This document shows positions 21,557 to 35,030 of a stretch of DNA of 64,000 nt, in pieces. Position numbers and translations under genes: made by a program. The notes under the pieces are model-generated. The model made no database searches. It saw only the letters and a list, made by a program, of their open reading frames with translations, and had not been told where the DNA came from. The first letter of the stretch is position 1, and each line of letters starts with the position of its first letter. Source of the DNA: Ehretia macrophylla (lineage: Eukaryota; Streptophyta; Magnoliopsida; Boraginales; Ehretiaceae); the NCBI GenBank assembly GCA_037974665.1, contig CM075770.1:19669501-19733500 (forward strand), read 5' to 3'.

Positions 21557-23315
21557 CTAGTGCTTGTCCTGCTTGGGAATATCTTTTTCAGGTATCTCCT
21601 TTGGTTTTGCCTTCTCGATTTCCCTAAGAAGAGATCAAATGCAAGTATTATTATTATTATTTTTTTCAAGCTGAGAGAAAAATAGCTTGCATTAACTAAC
21701 AACAAATTGAAGCACAAAATGCCATATAGAAGGCTATTTCAAACAAACATTTTTCTAGGCATAAAGAGAAAAAGAATCACTACTCTTCTTCCTAAACTTC
21801 ATAGCATTAACATCTCTTCCTTAATTGCAGGGATTGACTTCATTAGTTATTTTAGTAATTGAAAAGAGTGCACAGACACGACAATGGTTATTTGAGAACC
21901 TTCTGGAAAGATATTGCATGGAAAGGGAACCGTTGAAGTTTCGTTTCCATATATAAGAATAATACAGTCAGACTGTAATAAACGATCTTACACATCTGTC
22001 TCCCATGTTTACATATAGGATTGGAAAAAAGAGGAAAAGAAAACAGAATGTACATCTACTAAATGCTAACAGCTTCCAAATGGAAATTAAAGCCCAAAAT
22101 AGTACCTAACAGTTGAAGAAAAAAACTTCAATTCAAATTATTCCTCGTGGAGAGAGAATGTAAAATATTGTAACAAATGGCTGACAACGAGATAGTTCAG
22201 AGGTGAGCGCCCTGGATAGGTATGAGAATCAACATAAACTGATTACAAAGCAAAAGACATGCGGAAATCTGAGTTTTGCTTCAATGTGCCAGAAGCTAGC
22301 CATACCCACACATCGACTGCAAGTGTGTTTTAGTGACAATATAATTCTAATAAAGCATTACGTCTTTCGAGTTTTCGCATTTCTAATTCTTTATCAACAG
22401 ACACATTTCCGTTACCATTAGCGCTGAACTTTTCCAGTATAAGAAAGGCACCGAGACAAAAAGATAGCATTCATCTCTTCCTAAACCAGATTGAAGACCA
22501 CAGAGATCGTTCAAACTCTATTAATAAGCCAATCTCCTAAATTCAAGAAAAAGATTTACAAACACACAGTAGAAATCAGTCCACTGTAATTACAGCAGAA
22601 TTAAAACAATTCATTTCCTCTTTTGATTCACAACTGAGAGAGATCATTCAAACTTCACCACATAATTGACATCCTACGTGACACTTGTAAATGGGACCTA
22701 TTTTGCTTCAAAAGCATAAATGGCCGATTTGCAACATATGTGGTGAAGAGTAGGTTCCCCATACACGGTAATGTATAGCACAACTCTTAAATCCATTCAT
22801 AACTTTGGGCCTAGAAAGAACGACTAGAGCCTATCTTCTATCCAGCAGTTCAACTCAAGTTACAAAATTATCCGCTAAGAATTATGCACTAGCAGCTGCT
22901 ATAGATGAAGTGTCACACTTCCTAAGAACCGCGCATAACGGAAGGTTTGTGCACGAACTATCCTAAACCAAGCACCAGCATTCTCTAATATCTTAAACAG
23001 CGAACATTCTAAAAATAAAATTTAATACAGCACAACAATTACGCCGGAGGATTACCAAATTTAGTAATTAAAAATTTGATATAATTAATATTAATAGAGA
23101 TACAAAACATGAGCAATAAGCAATATTTATCATAATATGATGGGGGAAAAGAGAGGGCTTTACTTGGCGGCAGAGGCAGATTCTTCCTCAAGCCAGTTGC
23201 GAATCTGGCGGACGTTGCGCCTGAAAATGGAGGCCGATTGTTTGACGTCACTCCTCATCAGAAGAATAACCGCGCTTACGCCAGCTACTGTAAGTATAAA
23301 GTTCGTTAACGCCAT
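21557..23315 (-). CDS. Small single-span membrane protein, 72 residues, two exons
   Basis: Exon 1 is 23315-23164 and exon 2 is 21623-21557, with a 1,540-bp intron bounded by GT and AG; the split codon gives Lys51. The protein starts MALTNFILTVAGVSAVILLM, a hydrophobic segment (about 4-20), followed by a basic stretch RSDVKQSASIFRRNVRQIR, an acidic WLEEESASAAKEIEK, and a charged Lys/Pro/Glu tail ending PKQDKH. The two exons join without a frame change and the tail composition fits the first exon. I recall similar short plant proteins of unknown function. A single signal-anchor topology is likely. The start at 23315 is preferred over an upstream in-frame ATG because the extension lacks conserved-looking sequence. 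Confidence 0.75.
21624..23163 (-). other. Intron of the 72-residue membrane-protein gene
   Basis: A 1.54-kb intron with no recognisable gene or clear repeat inside. ORFs in it are short and without domains. Confidence 0.6.
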
Positions 23316-24831
23316 TAAGCTTCGTTTGATTTGAGCTCCCTTCAGCAAACCCCAACTTAATCGAATTTTTTGGTAATTATTGTAGAAAAAAAGTTTTATT
23401 CTGAAAAAATACCAACTTATACTCAATGTGTTGTCCGTGGAAGACGAGAAACCCGTAACAGGCCAGGCCGTGTTTTAGGCCTTTTATTGATTTAATCAGC
23501 CAGAAGCCAGCCCACTTAATGAGGCCGTACGAAGAAAAATGTTAAACTCTATATCCAAGGCCCAATAGACCCAATATGAACAGTAACTGTTTGGTATCTT
23601 CCTATTTGTTGGCTTAAGTGGACTTTTTGCAATAGATCTAGAGGTTTAGACTTTTTCATCACATATAGTCACATACGTTCGAAAAATATTTACGTCATTT
23701 TAGGCTACTTAACGATCTTCTATTAACTTTATCGAGGCATCTAGGGGATGGGAGAGGGTCGTCTGCAGCATCACGAGGAAGATTTTTATTCCCACAAAAA
23801 AAAAAAAAAAAATACAGTACATAGGAGGTTGCTCTTCTCTAATGTATAGTAGTTTATGGATAATTACAAGTAAATTTCTTCCTTTGTCACATAGAAGACA
23901 TCCAATGACATGCCGAAAAGAAATTGATGTTTGATTAGGATATGTTTTCTATCTTTGTCATAATAATTTAAATTATTATGCTGTTTGTTAGATTAGGCTA
24001 TATTCTCATGTATAGTAATTTATGGATATTGATGTTAATCTCTTTCTTTTGTCACATACAAGACATCCAATAACATATCGAAAGAGATCACATTGATCAA
24101 TAGTTTGATACCATGTGAATTAGCCAAAGAAATGAAAGAGAGAGACACATGTTAACTTATCATTGAGAATAAGACTATATCGGTAAATATTATGTGTTCA
24201 ATTATAATGATTTGGATTCTCTATTATTATGTTTAAATATTTTAGCCCAATGATATCCAAGAGAATAATTTTTTTCTATTTAAAATAAGAGTATATAAAT
24301 ATTTAAGGCACACTATTCAAGTTCTTTTTATTCGTTATCAAAACTTAATCTAATGCATTTTTGGCATACACCATGGAGATCCGGTTGTAGTTGAGGATAC
24401 ATTTCTGCATATAAGATTTTGTTCAAACGTGATTAATTAACATACAAACTTTCTCAAGTATTTACGGGGTCCAAAATCTGAGAAATCCGCTTTATGTCAT
24501 AATTGTGGAAAGCAAGTGAGCAGTTGTAGTGTTATTCTATATCGATTAAGGGACTAGTAGCCAGTTTTCTCTCACCTCATGAGCTAGTTTTTGGGGTTAC
24601 CCAGACCATCCATTATTAATATTATATTAGAGCTTTATGTTTTGAAAAATTTTCAGTTAATTCAGGAAACACTGGATTGATGGTAAATTAACCCCAGCTA
24701 GGCCCGCTTGGGGTTTGAGGATTCCTCTAGTCACGAACCGCTAAGAAGAGCGATTTGCGTACACATGTACTTTATTGGCATACAAGTTGCAAATGCGTGT
24801 GCTAGAGATCACCATTTCTTGATAGGCATTT
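23316..24831. other. Spacer with an imperfect direct repeat
   Basis: Upstream region of the minus-strand gene, then AT-rich spacer. Segments near 23840-23945 and 24004-24100 are imperfect copies sharing 'tgtatagta.tttatgga', 'tttgtcacata.aagacatccaat' and '.cgaaa.aga'. No gene is supported. Confidence 0.5.
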
Positions 24832-25708
24832 TTAGCGATCGAGTAATGCTATATATCATCCTTTTAAGCATCATTCAAATATCACATCTCTTACTTGACA
24901 TGCCAACTAAATCCCAATTGTTATTACTCTCTCTTTTAATTAATTTTCTCTTTCCAATCACTTTTGAATTAATGATATTCAATTGATTCTTTCTTTCATT
25001 CGTCATTACTCTCTTTATCACAACCTCATATTAAATTTAATTATTTTTCATTTTAAAAATTTTATTCATCTTTGCTTACTTTCAAAATACTGAAAAATAA
25101 ATTTTTTTTTCTCTATTCTTCAAACCTAAAATTAATTTGATTGACAACGATTATAATGATATGTGCAAGATGATTACTTTGGCTGTATATTTACGAGAAC
25201 TTGAACATGGCGAAATCAGCCTTATGACCAAAAAAAAAAAAAATCAGCCTTATAATAGAGTACAACAGTTATTAGAACAAATCGAAAAGGCACAAGTGCA
25301 AAGAATCAACAGTATCATCTATCTTCTCAACCTAATCTTGATCACTTTTGTTCCCAATATAAATCTTTACCAAATAAGATTTCGCTAGACACCCCCCATA
25401 ATCTCATGGATATAGACCATATTACTCCAAGAGTTTTCTTGTTTTCATGGTTGGCTTATTGTCACATATCTTCTTCTCTGGAGCTAGCCAAGAATCTTTT
25501 TACGAGAATTAAGCTTTTACAAATACCTAGCTCTACACCAATAAATATCCATAAACTCCCTAGTTTTTTTTTTTTTTTTAATAGAGATTTGAGCATTTGA
25601 TAGTACACAAAGACAATTTAAATTTCTTGAAGGAAAAATAATAGAGGTTTAGAGATATTGGGTTGAGATTGATGAAAGTGAAGCTAAAGGAAAGATAAAG
25701 AATATGAT

Positions 25709-26184
25709 TGACGATGGGGACCCCGAGTTGAGGTACCGTGCCTATTTCGAGCTGTGGCGGGCTAATCTGAGCCAAGCCCAACACATTCAGCTAATGCCCA
25801 ACTTGGATGCTGATTCAACCTCACCCCGACCCAGGAAAACCCCAACCTCGGCAAACAGCTGTTGCTGATGGGACATAAAGCCCTGATGGGACATAAAGCT
25901 GCACTGCATTAAATGCTGTCAGGTCCGAATCTAGTATAAATAGAGCTCCACCCCTTCATTTCTGAGGTAACTCGTCATTAAATGCTCTCAGCTACTTCTC
26001 CAGCTCGGACATACTAATCATTCGCACATCCGAGGGGAAAATACAGGTCATCACCCTACCTTTTCCTTTATTTTTCTTGTGCAGGTCAGGTAGCCGACCC
26101 AAAATCCAGGTCAAGAAGTCAACCCAGATTTCCTACTCAGCAGAAGTAGCTCCCGACTTTAACGTCGAGATTCCGACCTCGACA
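25709..26184 (+). repeat. 5' LTR of Tat element 2
   Basis: It runs from tgacgatggggaccccgag to cctcgaca and contains the TATA box tataaatag near 25936. The motif tttggcgccgtctgtggg follows at 26186. Confidence 0.93.
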
Positions 26185-26248
26185 GTTTGGCGCCGTCTGT
26201 GGGAAAGTTCTTTCTATCACCCTTCTTACCACTCATTGAGAAACCATC

Positions 26249-27700
26249 ATGGTACAAACGAGAAGCCACAGCGCACCAGTGGAGGATTCGCCCAACCCGG
26301 ATGGGGACCTCGAAACCACGCAGGTGCCTAGCCAAAACCTAACCCAAGCCGACGTTGGAAAGAGCCAACGTATACATTTAGCCACCCAAACCAACCCCAC
26401 GACAGATGGAGACCTCAACTCCAGCCTGTCACCGGAGATAAGGATGACGCTGAGGATGTTTGAGGAACTTAAGGAGCAGGTAGCCCGGCTAGCGGGGGAC
26501 CCCCCGGCTCTGCAAGCAACTACGCCACGGCCCGCGTGTCCACAGTTCCGCATCCCAGCCCTAAGACAAAAACGGACGCAAGAAGAAGAGGGTTTCCTAG
26601 AGCCGGTGGCGGGACCCGATGAGGTAAGAAGTAAAAGGGTGGCTCAAGCCGACCCCGAGCAGGCCAAGACTGCGGCTGCCATAGCAAAGGTCGTTAACCA
26701 GCTCGGCGTAAGCCCATTGTCAACAGAGGTACTGGCAACGCCACTACCCACTGGCAACCGGATGCCCAACTTGGCAGTCTACAATGGGGACGGCGACCTA
26801 GCCAGCCACTTGCTCAACTTTGACCACCACATGACCCTGCATGACATGTCCGACCTCATGAAGATGAAGACATTCCCGACCACCCTAGTTGGCAATGCCT
26901 TGGACTGGTTCCAAAAACTTCATCCCGGTTCTATTGCAAGTTTTCATCAGCTGGCTGAAGCTTTTCTATCCTGCTTCGCGGGAAGCCGACGCGCCACCCT
27001 CCACACTTCTACATTGCTGTTGGTGAAGCAGCATAGAGGGAAAAGTTTGAGGGCTTACACAACTAGATTCAATGAAGAGTCCCTTAGAATCCCCAACCTG
27101 GAGGACTCCATGGCGTTGATGGCTTACTAGAGTGGGCTCAGGTCGGGCCCCCTTACAACCTCTTTGGCCATCGACCCCGTGGATATTGTAGCCGAGCTGA
27201 TGGTACGAGCAGAAGGATACATACACTCGGAAGAAATCCATCAGGTGAAGAGGGATGATGACAAGGAGAAGGAAGCCAGTAAGAAGGGAGAGACCTCCCG
27301 AGCCCAACCTGGAGGTGAAGTCTAAAACGACTGAGGTAAGCAGCCTCATCAACCAAAGCAGAACCCCCGGTTCACTATGTTCACTCCCCTTAATACCACA
27401 AGGAACAGATCCTGATCGAGATCCAGCATCAGAACCACCAGCCTCCAGCTCTAAGGATGAAAGGCTGACCTGAAAAGCGCAATAGGACTAAGTATTGTCG
27501 CTATCATATGGACTACGGCCATACCACCGAGGAGTGCAAAGACTTGAAACAGGAGATCAAGGCACTGATAGCCCGAGGTCACCTCCGGAGGTACGTAGAT
27601 CAACAGCCGACCCGGAATCATGATCAGAGAGATAGAGAGAGGAATCATCCCAGGTGCCAGGTTGGGGGCGGACGTTTGGCTATGATTGAGACCATTGCAG
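26249..27700 (+). pseudogene. gag-like region of Tat element 2
   Basis: It starts MVQTRSHSAPVEDSPNPDGD and runs through a conserved helical block (LNFDHHMTLHDMSDLMKMK, LVGNALDWFQKLHPGS) to the zinc-knuckle-like YHMDYGHTTEECKDLKQEI near 27500. This is the best preserved gag N-terminus in the window. It is a broken fossil. Confidence 0.88.
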
Positions 27701-27829
27701 GAGGATTGGTGTAGGGTGGAGAGACCTCGGCAGGCAGGAAGGGTTATGTTCGGGCTGAGAGAGAGTATGGAACGGTGCGGGGTCCGACCCCAAAAATAGA
27801 GGAGCTCACCTTCTCCTCAGAAGACTTGG

Positions 27830-30800
27830 AGGGGGTGATATTGTCCCATGACAACCCACTGGTGATCAACGCTGAAATAGCCAACTTCACCGTGAAGAGG
27901 TTGATGGTGGACACCAGGAGCTCGGCATAAGTCTTATTCCTCAGCGCTTTTGAGCAGATAGGGTCGGACAAGGGCCGACTCAGGCCATTGAGGGGCACTT
28001 CGGCTGGTTTCACCGGGCAAGACTACTAAGCCGAAGGGGTCATCAACCTCCCGCTGAAGCTGAAAGATAGAGACAAGCGGGTTTCGATGCAAGCCAACTT
28101 CATTGTGATGGATTGCAATTCCACTTACAATACTCAATCATTTCAGGGCCGTCCCTTCAACTTACTACCAGGCCCTAAAATTCCCGACCCCGGCCGACAC
28201 GGCCATCATTCACAGAGCCCAGCTCTCAACTCGGGAATGTTATGAAAACTCCCTCCGACCCAAATGTCAAGTTGGCTAAGGACCAGATTTGTCCGAGAAA
28301 AATAGGGATGGTAAGAGATGCAGCCTGGCTGAAGACCTTCAAGAGGTGGAACTCTCCGATGAAACAAATAGAGCAAAAATCGGAAGTGAACTCTTTGCCG
28401 ACCTCAATAAAGGTATAAGCCAATTTCTTCTGAAAAATGAACACATATTTGCATGGTCTGCCTCTGACATGACAGGTATTGACCTGAGAGTGATTGAGCA
28501 TCACCTGAACGCCGACCTAAATCACTATCTGGTAAAGCAGAAGCACAGGCACTTCCATTATAATAAGCAACAAATCATAGCAGAAGAGGTGGACAAATTG
28601 GTAGACGCCGGCCACATAAAGGAAATCAGTACCTGACCTGGTTATCCAACGTGGTACTGGTGACCAAGTCCTCGGGTTGATGGAGATTGTGTATTGACTT
28701 TATCGATCTCAATAAAGCCTGCCCCAATGACTGCTTTCCCCTACCTCGGATTGATCAGATAGTAGATGCCACCTCCAGATTCGAACTACTCTCTTTCATG
28801 GATGCCTTCAAAGGCTATAACCAAATCAAGATGGTTCCCGAAGACAAAGAGAAGACTGCCTTCACCACCGATAAAGGTCTCTACTACTATGAGGTTATGC
28901 CTTTTGGCTTCAAGAATGCTGGAGCTACCCACACTCGGATAGTGACCAAGGTTTTCAAAAATCAGATTGGCCAAAATATGAAGATCTATGTAGATGACAT
29001 ATTGGTCAAGAGCAAAAGGGCGGAAGACCATGTAGCTGACCTGGCTGAAGCCTTCGCTGTAAATGAGCACTTTGGGATAAAGCTGAACCCGAAAATGTAT
29101 GCATTCGGCGTCAAGGCAGGAAAGTTTCTGGGCTTCATGGTCACAGCTCGTGGAATAGAAGCCAACCCGGAGAAGGTTCAAGTGATACTTGACCTGGCAC
29201 TGCCGACCTGCGTAAAGGACGTTCAGGTGCTCGCAGGCAAGATCGCGGCATTGAGCAGATTCATGTCCAGGTCGACTGACAACTGTGCACCTCTGTTCAA
29301 AATATTGAGGAATTCTAAGAACTTCAAATGGACTACAGAATGTCAGAACTCCTTCCAAGAGCTAAAAGGTATCTAGCTTCGCCACCCCTGCTATCCCGGC
29401 CTGAGATGGGGGAGGAGCTGGTACTATATTTATCATGCTCAGGGACAGCAGTGGTGGCGACACTAGTCCGCGAAGAAGGGAAGGAGCAGAAGCAGGTTTA
29501 TTATGTCAGCAAAACCTTTCAAGGGGCCGAGGTGAGGTACTCCTCCTTGAAAAAACTCGCCCTCGCGCTCATCACGACTGCAAAAAAGCTTAAGCTGTAC
29601 TTTGGTGCTCATCCAATTAAGGTCATGACGGATGCCCCACTCAAATCTATCATGCACAAGCCGGAGGCGTCGGGCAGGCTGCTGAAATGGGTAGTTGAGC
29701 TGAGTCAATTTGACATCACCTACCAGCCCAGAACAACCATCAAAGCCCAAGACATCGCGGACTTTGTGGTGGAATGCACTGGCCGAGCCGACCATGATCC
29801 GGAGGATGTATGGAAGATCCATGTGGATGGGGCCTCAGGGAAGTCTGGAAGCGGATTTGGGGTGGTCATCCTTGACCCGACCCGGTATGAGCACCAATAC
29901 TCCATCAAGTTCACCTTTCTGGCATCCAATAAAGAAGCTGAATACGAAGCGGTGATTGCGGGGCTGAAAATTGCAGCTGAGCTCGGGGCACAGACAGTCG
30001 ACCTGAGCACCGACTCTCAGTTGGTTTCTGGTCAGATATCGGGAAAATTCAAAGCCAAGGACAATGCTATGATAGCCTATCTCAACAGAGTCAAGGATTT
30101 GACCTCAGGGCTCAAAAGGTTCACGATACAGCAAATTTCGAGGGAGGAGAATATGAAGGCTGACGCCCTATCCAGGTTGGCCTTGGGAGAGAGCCGACCT
30201 GCCCTGGTCCATGTGGAAGAAGTATATGAACCAAGTATCCAGTTAGGGATGCAGGCCGTAGTCGAGCTCAATTTAAGCCCAGATTGGACCAAACCAATCG
30301 TGGACTACTTTGAAGGGGGTATGACCCCGGAGGATGAAAAAATAGCTCGAAAACTCATGAAACAGGCCTCAAAGTTTGTCATAATTGCCGGACAACTCTA
30401 CAAGAGAGTTTACACTTGGCCTCTCTTAAAGTGTGTTAGACCCGAGGAGGGAAACTATATACTCCAAGAGATCTATGAATGAGTATGTGAAAACCAGTTG
30501 GGTGGCAAGGCCCTAGCTCGGAAGGCATTAAGGCAAGGCTATTTCTGGCCAACCTTAGAACAAGATGCCAAAAAGTATGTAAAAAAGTGCGACACCTGCC
30601 AAAGGTTCGCCAATGTACAGAGGAAGCCATCGGTAGACCTCACGATGATGATGAGCCCGTGGCTATTCTATCAATGGGGTCTAGATATTATCGGCTCATT
30701 GCCAACTGGCGTTGGCCAAAAGAAGCACACATTCGTAGCAGTAGACTATTTTACCAAATGGCCTGAGGCCGAATGTGTTGCTAGAATAACAAAAAAGGCA

Positions 30801-31482
30801 GCTTGGAATTTTGTGTGGAGAAGCATCATTTGCAGATGTGGGGTGCCAAAGGTCATTATTACTAACCACGGCAAGCAATTCAACAGTGCATACTTTCGAG
30901 GCAAATGTGCTGAGATTGGGATCGACCTCAGATTCTCATCTATTGCTCACCCTCAAAGTAATGGCCAAGTTGAAAGGACTAACCAAATCATTTTGCAGGG
31001 TCTGAAAACCAAGCTGGAGGAAGCAGAAGGCCAATGGGCATCAATTCTTCCCGAGGTGTTGTGGGCTCAGCGGACCACCACCAGCTCAGCAATGGGAGAA
31101 TCGCCCTTCGAGCTGACCTTCGGTACTCAAGCGGTGCTGTCAGTGGAGATCGGGTCTCCGACTAGTAGAACCCTCTACCATGATCCAGAAATAAATGGAG
31201 CACTTATCCCTGAAGAGTTCGACCTCGCCGAAGAGCTCCAAGCTAAAGGTCAAATCAGGATGCTAGCCAGCAAAGCTGCTATGCATAGAGCCTTCGCTAA
31301 ACAGGTCAAGCTTAAACCTATTAAGGTTGGCGACCTCGTCCTCAGAAAGGCTATCTTTTTGTCGCGCTCGAGCAACAAGCTCTCCCCGACCTGGGAGGGA
31401 CCGTACGAAGTCGTGAAAGAAGTCCGACCTAGGACCTTCTACTACCATGACAGATACGGGAAACAATTGAAAAATGCATGAC
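27830..31482 (+). pseudogene. pol-like region of Tat element 2
   Basis: Long open blocks cover the protease linker and reverse transcriptase (28289-29376; LNKACPNDCFPLPRIDQIVD, YVDDILVKS), RNase H plus the second RNase H-like domain (29328-30482; VMTDAPLKSIMHKPEASG, then HVDGASGKSGSGFGVVILD) and the zinc-binding and catalytic parts of integrase (30498-31481; CDTCQRFANVQRKPS, AHPQSNGQVERTNQI, ending in a chromatin-reading-like GPYEVVKEV block). The order matches Tat pol. It is a fossil. Confidence 0.92.
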
Positions 31483-31509
31483 ACGTGGAGCACTTGAAGA
31501 GATATTTTG

Positions 31510-31655
31510 TGTAATGGCCCCCGAGTTGGAATCTCTTGTAACGGCCCCCGAGCCGAAATCTCTTGTAACGGCCATCGAGCCGAAAACTTTTGTACAGGCT
31601 CTGAGCCGAAGTCTTTGTTAAAGGCCCCGAGCCAAAATATTTCTTGTAATCGGCT
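31510..31655 (+). repeat. Minisatellite after integrase, Tat element 2
   Basis: About five degenerate copies of the 'cccccgagccgaaatctcttgtaa' type unit. The copy number is lower than in element 1. Confidence 0.8.
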
Positions 31656-32272
31656 CCCAAGCCCGAGTACTTCATGTACAATTTCAATACAAACGTATTT
31701 TGTAAACCAGTGCAATGCCCGACTTGGGCTCAAATGTCTCAGCTACTGAGCTACTCCCGACTCGGATTAACGCGGTGGCCACGCTTAATTACGAGCTAAT
31801 GATCCAAGTAAACCAGCTCGGACAAGGTTCCAACTCGGGTATAGTCAATAATAATTTGATTAGTTTTGCCAGTACATATTAAGTTCCAACTCGGTATAAT
31901 TCGGCTTCAGGTCGGGACGTTAGTTTGGGTCTAAACTCGAACTCAACATTTGTCAACATTAGATTGACCAATTTTAAATCGGACTGACTAGTCCAGGTCG
32001 GCGATAATTATATAGTTGCCCATTTAACCAGCTCGAATCAGGATGGTAATTCATTAATCACTTCCAGCTCAGTTCTTTATATTTAAATTAAGTTTGAAAG
32101 GTCCATTATATTGGTCCGACCCCACTTACTTAAGAAATTTGTGAAGAGAAAAGTACACATGTACGAACTCGAGTAAAATACAAAACAACTATTTCATTAA
32201 ATGGAAAATTTAAAATTACAATAGCCTGACCTGAGCAAGATTACAAAGAGCCCGACCAAGGCAAATCAACTA

Positions 32273-33376
32273 AAGCCCGACCCGGGCGACTACAAAATTT
32301 ACTTAGGAGCGGCGGTGGAGGTGGTGGCGTCGGCTTCATCCCCGACCTGATCCATGCCTTTCTGAACAAATTCGATCACTTCCTTGGCTTGGGACGTCAG
32401 GTCGGCCGGAAGCTCAGGAATCTCCCAGAACTCCTGCAGTGGAGCCTCCAAGATTTCAATGTAATCATTCTTGGTGGCAGGGAAAAAGGTCTTCGCTCTC
32501 TCCCGAGCTGCGACTTGGCCCCGGAAGTAGTACTCCAGCTAGGCGTACCGGGTTATCGCCTCACCTTCCGTGGCCAACCAGTCCACGGCCTCTTGATTGG
32601 ACTTGAAGGCGTCCACCGCCTTCTCTCCTTGTGGGCCGACCCGATCTACCAGATCCTTAAGCTTCGCCTCGGCCTCACGTTTATCCTTCTTGAAGCGCTC
32701 GACATCCTTGGCCGCAGCCTCGTGTCGGAACTTCTCCGCCTCAAGCTCCCTCTTCAGCCGATCGATCTCCATCTCGTCCGCTTTGCGCCTCTGGACGGCA
32801 TCCTCCCTCAAGGCCTCTAGCTCGAAATCAACTAAAGCCCGACCCGGGCGACTACAAAATTTACTTAGGAGCGGCGGTGGAGGTAGTGGCGTCGGCTTCA
32901 TCCCCGACCTGATCCATACCTTTCTGAACAAATTCGATCACCTCCTTGGCTTGGGACGTCAGGTCGGCCGGAAGCTCAGGAATCTCCCAGAACTCCTGCA
33001 GTGGAGCCTCCAAGATTTCAATGTAATCATTCTTGGTGGCAGGGAAAAAGGTCTTCGCTCTCTCCCGAGCTGCGACTTGGCCCCGGAAGTAGTACTCCAG
33101 CTAGGCGTACCGGGTTATCGCCTCACCTTCCGTGGCCAACCAGTCCACGGCCTCTTGATTGGACTTGAAGGCGTCCACCGCCTTCTCTCCCTGTGGGCCG
33201 ACCCGATCTACCAGATCCTTAAGCTTCGCCTCGGCCTCACGTTTATCCTTCTTGAAGCGCTCGACATCCTTGGCCGCAGCCTCGTGTCGGAACTTCTCCA
33301 CCTCAAGCTCCCTCTTCAGCCGATCGATCTCCGTCTCGTCCGCTTTGCGCCTCTGGACGGCATCCTCCCTCAAGGC
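32273..33376. repeat. 552-bp tandem duplication inside Tat element 2
   Basis: The segment 32273-32824 is repeated directly as 32825-33376, both starting aaatcaactaaagcccgacc. About six single-base differences were seen by eye (about 1%), so the duplication is much younger than the element's LTR divergence suggests for the insertion. The unit length is a multiple of three. Elements 1 and 3 have one copy only. It affects the coiled-coil block of the antisense module. Confidence 0.9.
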
Positions 33377-35010
33377 CTCTAGCTCGACTTGAGAGTCGAT
33401 GGATTGCTGCTCGAGCTCGATGCAGTGAGCTTGGGCTCGGGCGAGTAAGCTAGGTGCCGAAAGGATGTGGGACTCGGCCTGCACAAAAGACGACAAAACA
33501 ATCAACCGAGCCAAAAGACTTAACCATATTAACACGGTCAAATATGCCTTACCGTGGCTATGGCCGTCCTCAGGTCAAGCGAAAGCTGCTCCGCCGGGAC
33601 AGATGCCAGCTTGGGATCGCGAGCGACCTTGGCTGTCTCCACGAAGTCTTTGTTGGGAGGGCTCACCTCCGTGGCCTTGCCTTTTCCGGAGTACTCGAGT
33701 CGAGACCATTTCTTATTATTGGGGCGGGATACTGAACGCTCAGGGATCGCCACACCCGAGCTTGATTTTTTGGTCAAAGAAAAGGCCCACAACCCCTTGG
33801 AAGAGACCTCGGGTCACTGCCTTTGCTCTTGAGGGACGGTGGAACCCAAGCCAGACCGAGCCGAGACTTCACCACTGGCCTCGGTCCTCCTCTTCATCTG
33901 GGCATACGCGAGCTTCCTCGTATCCGCCATCTCTGTAAAAAACAAAGGAAAAAGAGGTGAGAAATAGTCAAATACAAACTGAAGGGAACAACGGTAGACA
34001 AGGAAACGGGGAGGTCGGGCATTGATCCTGCGAACTGACCCTCTTCTGATCCGGAATCTGCATTCTCTTCGAGCTCGGGAAGTAGATGGTGGTGGTCCTT
34101 CCTCAAGTCGGGTTCTCTCCCTAACAACTTGGATCTCCAGATTCTGTCCCACCTGAGGACACTGTCAATATCTATCAGCATACCCGGCTCGGGTCTCAAT
34201 ACCCCAACTTCGGCGAGCTCGGCTTCTGAAAGCTTAGGGTTATCGTTCACATTCTTCTTTAGTAAGGGATTCCAATCCACCTTGCACCCCGGGTTCACAG
34301 CCGGCTCGACCTAGTAGTAGTCGTTGTGCCAGCCCTTATTGGAGGAGTGCCACTTGGTGAATATGGCATTGCTGGCCCGAGCTGTGAAATGAAACCACTC
34401 CGGCTGCTTCAGGTTGGGCTTGCACACAAAGAACTGCCTGAACCGACGCAGGGTCGGCTCTATTTTCCTCTCAAGGCAAAATACATAAAATGCCACCATC
34501 ACGGCCTAACCATTTGGTGACATCTGACCCGGGCTAAGCTCAAAGTAATTCAAAATGCCGGCGATAAAGTCGGGAAGTGGAAGCCGGATGACATCGAATG
34601 CGAGGTCATAGATGGTGAAGTGATCGGATGGAGGATAGTAGGCGGGCTCATTCCGACCTGAAACCTTCAGCTTATAGTGTTGGTCCACCGACCAATCCCT
34701 TAGCTTGGAGTTGGCCATCTGCACCGTGGAATGGCACTCCCGTTTGCAACAGGCGAACAACTGCTCGATCCTCTTCCCCCGAGCCGATGAACCACTGGCT
34801 GTAGCTGAGCTCCGAGGTCGGACCGCCCTAACCGGGACTGCTTCAACCGGTTCCGACGTAGAGACTCTAGCTAAGTACTCCTGAGGTATCTCAACTCCCT
34901 CCAGCTGGTTCAATGGCTCATCATCTTCCCTATTATCCAAGTCTCCCAAGTCGGCCAAAGGATCCGCCTCGGCTTCCTCTTGTACCCGCCTGACCTCGAT
35001 TACTTGGTTG
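32300..35010 (-). pseudogene. Antisense gene of Tat element 2 (PF04195-like)
   Basis: Minus-strand blocks at 34506-34958, 34311-34502, 33894-34298, 33538-33792, 33101-33541 and 32539-32931 match those in element 1. The PF04195-like part includes LPLPDFIAGILNYFELSPGQ and VAFYVFCLERKIEPTLRRFR, then NAIFTKWHSSNKGWHNDYY. The coiled-coil block is present twice because of the tandem duplication. It is a fossil. Confidence 0.72.
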
Positions 35011-35030
35011 CCGGGCTGATCCTTGAGATA

